A DNA stretch of 6,927 nucleotides, from contig JAFAPG010000290.1 of assembly GCA_019247235.1 (NCBI GenBank), forward strand, positions 1-6,927, written 5' to 3'. The notes under the pieces are model-generated. The model saw only the letters and a program-made list of their open reading frames with translations, was not told the origin of the DNA and did not search any database. The stretch comes from Acidobacteriota bacterium (GTDB taxonomy: Bacteria > Acidobacteriota > Terriglobia > Terriglobales > Acidobacteriaceae). Below, piece by piece: positions 5,834 to 6,927 of this stretch; position 1 is the first letter of the stretch, and each line of letters starts with the position of its first letter. The translations under genes were made by a program, and so were the position numbers.

Positions 5834-6753
5834 GCGAGATGAGTCAACTCGCGGAAGATCTCAAAACGGCCATCAATCTCTTCCCTGCTCAAGCCCTGCA
5901 GACGCTCGGTGCCAAACTGCTCAACCGCAAATGACCCCATCACGCCACCGTAAAACAGCGCCCGCTTGACTACCTCGCGATTCAATTCCGGTTGAGAGGC
6001 AATATACCCCATGAATCCCCCGGCAAAAGAATCTCCCGCTCCGGTTGGGTCCTTGACCTCTTCGATGGGGAGGGCAGGAGCGCGAAAAGGGTGGCGACCC
6101 ACGCCAAACGCGCCGTCGCGGAAAAAGATGGTGGCTCCGTACTCACCGTGTTTGATCACCAACGCTTGGGGCCCTTTGGCTAGCACCTTGCGGGCCGCGC
6201 GAGGCAAGCTGGATTCGATTGCCAACATCTTAGTCTCGCTGTCATTGATGAGCAGAACATCGATCAGCTTTAACGTCTCTTCGAGCTCCTGCTTCGTGCG
6301 CTCGATCCAGAAATTCATGGTGTCGCCGCCGGTGAGTCTCACCTGAGAGAGCTCCAGGCGTACCGCGGACTGCAGCGTAGGATCAATGTTGGCAAGAAAC
6401 AGGAAGTTTGAATCTTTATAGTCGGCTGGTATGCGCGGCGCAAATTTTTCAAAGACATTTAGCTCGGTGAAATTGGTTTTGGCTTCGTTGAGGCTGTCCA
6501 AATACTGACCGCCCCAGCGAAAAGTCTTGCCCGCGGCATGCTCGATTCCGCGAATATCAACTCCCCGTTTGTGGAAAACGCTTTCATGCTGGGCGGTGAA
6601 ATCTTCGCCGACCACCGCCACCACCCGGACTTCGGAGAAGTAACTTGCGGCTAAAGCGAAATATGTCGCTGCGCCGCCGAGAACATTCTCGACGCGTCCA
6701 GAGGGAGTGGTGATACTGTCAAAGCCAACGGAGCCGACAACCAGGATGCTCAT
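5830..6753 (-). CDS. PfkB-family (ribokinase-like) sugar or nucleoside kinase
   Basis: This is a cytoplasmic ATP-dependent kinase of the ribokinase/PfkB family, 307 residues, the usual length. The N-terminal strand SILVVGSVGFDSI (2-14) leads to the substrate-site glycine pair GGAATYFAL (26-34). The family's C-terminal signature DPTGAGDSFAGGF is at 235-247, with Asp241 as the expected catalytic base and the preceding glycines forming the anion hole. INDSE (169-173) matches the conserved N-x-x-E region. DTMNFWI (144-150) appears to mark a subgroup whose substrate I cannot name. The frame is open upstream to 6861, but ATG at 6753 begins exactly at the family N-terminus and overlaps the stop of the preceding gene (ATGA). 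Its ribosome binding site is weak, consistent with coupling. Its stop overlaps the start of the membrane glycosyltransferase-like gene, so a shared role in preparing or transferring a sugar is possible but unproven. Confidence 0.9.
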   Translation of the reverse strand: MSILVVGSVGFDSITTPSGRVENVLGGAATYFALAASYFSEVRVVAVVGEDFTAQHESVFHKRGVDIRGIEHAAGKTFRWGGQYLDSLNEAKTNFTELNVFEKFAPRIPADYKDSNFLFLANIDPTLQSAVRLELSQVRLTGGDTMNFWIERTKQELEETLKLIDVLLINDSETKMLAIESSLPRAARKVLAKGPQALVIKHGEYGATIFFRDGAFGVGRHPFRAPALPIEEVKDPTGAGDSFAGGFMGYIASQPELNREVVKRALFYGGVMGSFAVEQFGTERLQGLSREEIDGRFEIFRELTHLA

Positions 6754-6927
6754 TCTTGATTTTTGTAAACTCTTTTTAGAATCAATTGCAGTTTGCTGCG
6801 GGTTTCTTCGGGGATCAACTTGCGATCGGTAAGAATCGCGTGCTCCAGGGCGAAACCGCACTTACAGGCCCGCTGCGCGGGCAGCGTACGAACCGCGTGA
6901 CGCACCACATTGCAGGCGTTTTCCGCG
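6750..6927 (-). CDS. Unrecognised protein, C-terminal fragment (58 residues visible)
   Basis: The frame is open from the right edge (first full codon 6926-6924) to a TGA at 6752-6750 that overlaps the pfkB ATG. Visible residues run from AENACNVVRH to LILKRVYKNQE. The segment is hydrophilic and rather basic near its end (KLQLILKRVYK) and looks alpha-helical. It contains three cysteines, at visible positions 5, 21 and 23, the last two in a CKCG motif that could bind a metal or form part of a zinc-ribbon-like element. It has no membrane segment. I do not recognise the family. The case for a real gene is the unbroken frame on the same strand, the ATGA overlap matching the other junctions, and the protein-like composition. 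The alternative is that the kinase starts further upstream at 6861, which would give it an atypical tail. Confidence 0.6.
   Translation of the reverse strand, partial: AENACNVVRHAVRTLPAQRACKCGFALEHAILTDRKLIPEETRSKLQLILKRVYKNQE

Larger units (their letters stand above)
1..6927 (-). other. Probable single operon of at least eight genes
   Basis: All eight genes point the same way. Junctions in transcription order are: ATGA overlap (6750-6753), ATGA overlap (5830-5833), 88-nt gap (4114-4201), ATGA overlap (3448-3451), 1-nt gap (base 2668), 22-nt gap (1698-1719) and GTGA overlap (249-252). No terminator-like hairpin with a T-run is seen at any junction. The 88-nt gap is the only place with room for an internal promoter, so the block may work as two units: kinase/GT-C, and MgtC/dapF/ldcA/mpl/M61. 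Both ends of the operon lie outside the window. Co-transcription is inferred from spacing only. Confidence 0.7.

Noticed and set aside
6754..6861. A 36-residue N-terminal extension of the PfkB kinase.
   Set aside because: The family fold begins at the ATG at 6753, and the extension overlaps the coding end of another gene whose stop overlaps that ATG.
6868..6886. GC-rich inverted repeats, GCCCGC-TGC-GCGGGC (6868-6882) and the overlapping alternative CGCTGC-GCGG-GCAGCG (6871-6886), as a terminator or attenuator.
   Set aside because: No T-run follows on either strand and the repeats lie inside an open coding frame; GC-rich codons can produce this by chance.
1..6927. Mobile element, CRISPR, toxin-antitoxin, tRNA or rRNA content.
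   Set aside because: No direct repeat arrays, terminal inverted repeats, transposase motifs or tRNA-like cloverleaf segments were seen; the window is almost fully occupied by housekeeping-type genes.

Overview
The window reads as one densely packed operon-like block. Every supported gene lies on the minus strand, so transcription runs from the right edge (6927) to the left edge (1). No plus-strand gene, RNA gene, mobile element or CRISPR array was found. The moderately GC-rich sequence, the style of the proteins and the combination of neighbours (an M61-type protease, Mpl, LD-carboxypeptidase, DapF, MgtC, a GT-C-like membrane protein and a PfkB kinase) suggest a Gram-negative, meso-DAP-containing bacterium. 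My best guess is Acidobacteriota, but this is inferred from recalled protein resemblance and was not tested by any search.

In transcription order the block holds: (1) the last 58 codons of an unrecognised gene with three Cys; (2) a PfkB-family sugar/nucleoside kinase; (3) a 543-residue multi-pass membrane protein resembling GT-C glycosyltransferases; (4) an 88-nt gap with a candidate promoter and a strong Shine-Dalgarno; (5) an MgtC/SapB-family membrane protein; (6) dapF, diaminopimelate epimerase; (7) an S66 LD-carboxypeptidase; (8) mpl, the murein tripeptide ligase; (9) the first 84 codons of a secreted M61-like peptidase that runs off the left edge. Four junctions are 4-nt stop/start overlaps (three ATGA, one GTGA) and a fifth is separated by 1 nt, so most of the block looks translationally coupled.

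The clearest functional theme is peptidoglycan. DapF makes meso-DAP. The LD-carboxypeptidase trims recycled tetrapeptide to the tripeptide L-Ala-gamma-D-Glu-meso-DAP. Mpl joins that tripeptide directly to UDP-MurNAc. New synthesis of the DAP unit and its salvage are therefore encoded side by side. The kinase, the GT-C-like protein, MgtC and the M61 peptidase have no proven link to this theme. Several apparent long ORFs begin well upstream of the likely true starts; the starts given here rest on ribosome binding sites, overlaps with the preceding gene and family N-termini. I found no frameshift, no pseudogene and no gap above 100 nt. The window holds ordinary families in an informative arrangement, and I see no clear evidence of a wholly new system.
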